Translations under genes and position numbers: made by a program | The notes under the pieces: model-generated | The model's database searches: none | The model's input: the letters and a program-made list of their open reading frames with translations, nothing else | What the model was told of the DNA's origin: nothing | DNA from: Prevotella sp. CAG:485 | GTDB lineage: Bacteria > Bacteroidota > Bacteroidia > Bacteroidales > Muribaculaceae | Assembly: GCA_000437495.1 (NCBI GenBank) | Contig: FR897796.1 | Coordinates: 29,997 to 44,581 of the forward strand | Direction: 5' to 3' | Length of the DNA stretch: 14,585 bases | Part shown: positions 13,969-14,585 of the stretch, one piece after another | How positions within the stretch are numbered: the first letter of the stretch is position 1 | Layout of the letters: the number at the start of each line of letters is the position of its first letter

Positions 13969-14490
13969 ATGTTTAAAGAAATCAATTGCCACTCGGCAGA
14001 ATATCTGTTTGTAGAATCACTGCTTCACAGCGCCTTCCCTGAAGATGAACGGCGCGACGACGATGAGCAACGCCGCTATACCCTTGATGAGGATAAGTTT
14101 CACACACTGCTTGTCAGCCTCGACGACGAGCCCGTGGGACTGCTGACATACTGGCAGTTCAACGGTTACAGATACATTGAGCACTTCGCCGTAAGCCCTC
14201 AGAAGCGCTGCGGAGGACTGGGTGGACGCATTTTCACCACTTTCCTGGAAAGCAGCAATGAGCCGGCAGTCTTTGAAGTGGAGCCGCCCGAAATGTCGGA
14301 CCTTGCCAAGCGCCGCATCGACTTCTACCGCCGCATGGGACTGAAGCTCTGGGACACCGACTATCTGCAGCCCCCTTACCGCCCCGGCGGCGCCCCTCTG
14401 CCATTGCGCCTTATGGCCTCCCCTACCCTGCCGCAGGAAAAAGCACCCGAGATTACGGCAACAATCCACCGCCACGTCTACAACGTATAA
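13969..14490 (+). CDS. GNAT family N-acetyltransferase
   Basis: This 173-residue protein has the GNAT fold, transferring an acetyl group from acetyl-CoA to an amine; the substrate cannot be told from sequence. The acetyl-CoA pyrophosphate-binding motif A is at 'HFAVSPQKRCGGLGGRIF' (72-89), with the R-x-x-G-x-G core at R80-G83-G85. Motif B with its tyrosine is at 'RIDFYRRMGLKL' (116-127), followed by 'YLQPPYRPGGAPLPLRLM' (132-149), a stretch I associate with a common Bacteroidetes GNAT subfamily. The acidic N-terminal region 'FPEDERRDDDEQRR' (23-36) also fits that subfamily. The gene lies 35 nt after the antiporter, so co-transcription is possible. The final residues and the TAA stop fall in the first copy of a perfect 15-bp tandem duplication. 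Confidence 0.93.
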   Translation: MFKEINCHSAEYLFVESLLHSAFPEDERRDDDEQRRYTLDEDKFHTLLVSLDDEPVGLLTYWQFNGYRYIEHFAVSPQKRCGGLGGRIFTTFLESSNEPAVFEVEPPEMSDLAKRRIDFYRRMGLKLWDTDYLQPPYRPGGAPLPLRLMASPTLPQEKAPEITATIHRHVYNV

Positions 14491-14506
14491 TTCTACAACG
14501 TATAAT
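14477..14506. repeat. Perfect 15-bp tandem duplication at the GNAT stop codon
   Basis: The unit TCTACAACGTATAAT occurs twice back to back (14477-14491 and 14492-14506) without a mismatch. Because 15 is a multiple of 3, both copies read in the same frame: ...V-Y-N-V-stop, then F-Y-N-V-stop. The gene therefore carries a duplicated tail with a backup stop. Identity of both copies suggests a recent slippage or duplication event. Confidence 0.9.
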
Positions 14507-14525
14507 ATTGCCTACAAAAAAAGCC

Positions 14526-14571
14526 ACCTTTTCACAAAAAGATTGCAACAAAAGGTAAATATAAATTTTTT
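14526..14571 (+). terminator. Weak hairpin plus T-run after the GNAT gene
   Basis: ACCTTTT (14526-14532) can pair with AAAAGGT (14550-14556), a 7-bp AT-rich stem with a 17-nt loop. A T-run begins about 8 nt later. The stem is weak and the T-run is not adjacent, so this is only a possible terminator. The last 80 nt of the window are strongly AT-rich and hold no recognisable gene start within view. Confidence 0.3.
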
Positions 14572-14585
14572 AAGTACATGACAAA

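Noticed and set aside
1..14585. Search for defence systems, mobile elements, CRISPR arrays, phage genes or toxin-antitoxin pairs
   Set aside because: No transposase, integrase, nuclease or reverse transcriptase motifs, no regularly spaced repeats and no terminal inverted repeats were seen. All genes belong to common Bacteroidales chromosomal families.

Overview
The window looks like an ordinary chromosomal stretch of a Bacteroidales bacterium, probably a relatively GC-rich gut lineage such as Muribaculaceae (family-level placement is inference). The evidence is a DUF3822 gene directly before rsmD, a homodimeric (bacterial/eukaryotic-type) glycyl-tRNA synthetase, PepSY-like and FKBP lipoproteins with acidic residues after the lipobox cysteine, A-rich leaders without clear Shine-Dalgarno sequences, and a Bacteroidetes-type promoter (TAnnTTTG with an upstream TTG) before aspS. 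There are 12 complete protein genes and one partial gene. I see no rRNA, tRNA, CRISPR array, transposase, integrase, toxin-antitoxin pair or phage gene.

Layout: (1) 1-918, the 3' end of a DUF3822 gene followed 9 nt later by rsmD. (2) 972-2105, a membrane-anchored RCC1-repeat beta-propeller protein, convergent with (3) a minus-strand PepSY-like lipoprotein at 2177-2638; a hairpin lies between them. (4) 2639-2950, a 312-nt AT-rich divergent intergenic region with a good aspS promoter, a weaker minus-strand promoter candidate and three short perfect palindromes. (5) 2951-9119, a probable six-gene operon: aspS, nif3-like, COG1579 coiled-coil zinc ribbon, glyS, LemA-family lipoprotein, FKBP-type lipoprotein. 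It ends in a strong 15-bp hairpin. (6) 9185-11734, a secreted S9-family serine peptidase with an extra N-terminal domain, followed by a hairpin. (7) 11882-13933, a CPA2-type cation:proton antiporter with a C-terminal universal-stress-protein-like module. (8) 13969-14490, a GNAT acetyltransferase whose last codons and stop lie in a perfect 15-bp tandem duplication.

The genes fall into two broad groups. One is translation and RNA modification: RsmD, AspRS, GlyRS and the Nif3/zinc-ribbon pair often found together. The other is the cell envelope: three lipoproteins, a secreted peptidase, an anchored propeller and an antiporter. The TAATG overlap of glyS with the LemA gene suggests translational coupling across these groups.

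I found no convincing undescribed multi-gene system. The observation most worth checking is that the antiporter has valine (V159) where CPA2 transporters normally carry the ion-binding aspartate. Other points of moderate interest are the seven-motif anchored RCC1 propeller, the hairpin placed just before the peptidase start, the forced TTG start of the nif3-like gene, and the palindrome cluster between the divergent genes.
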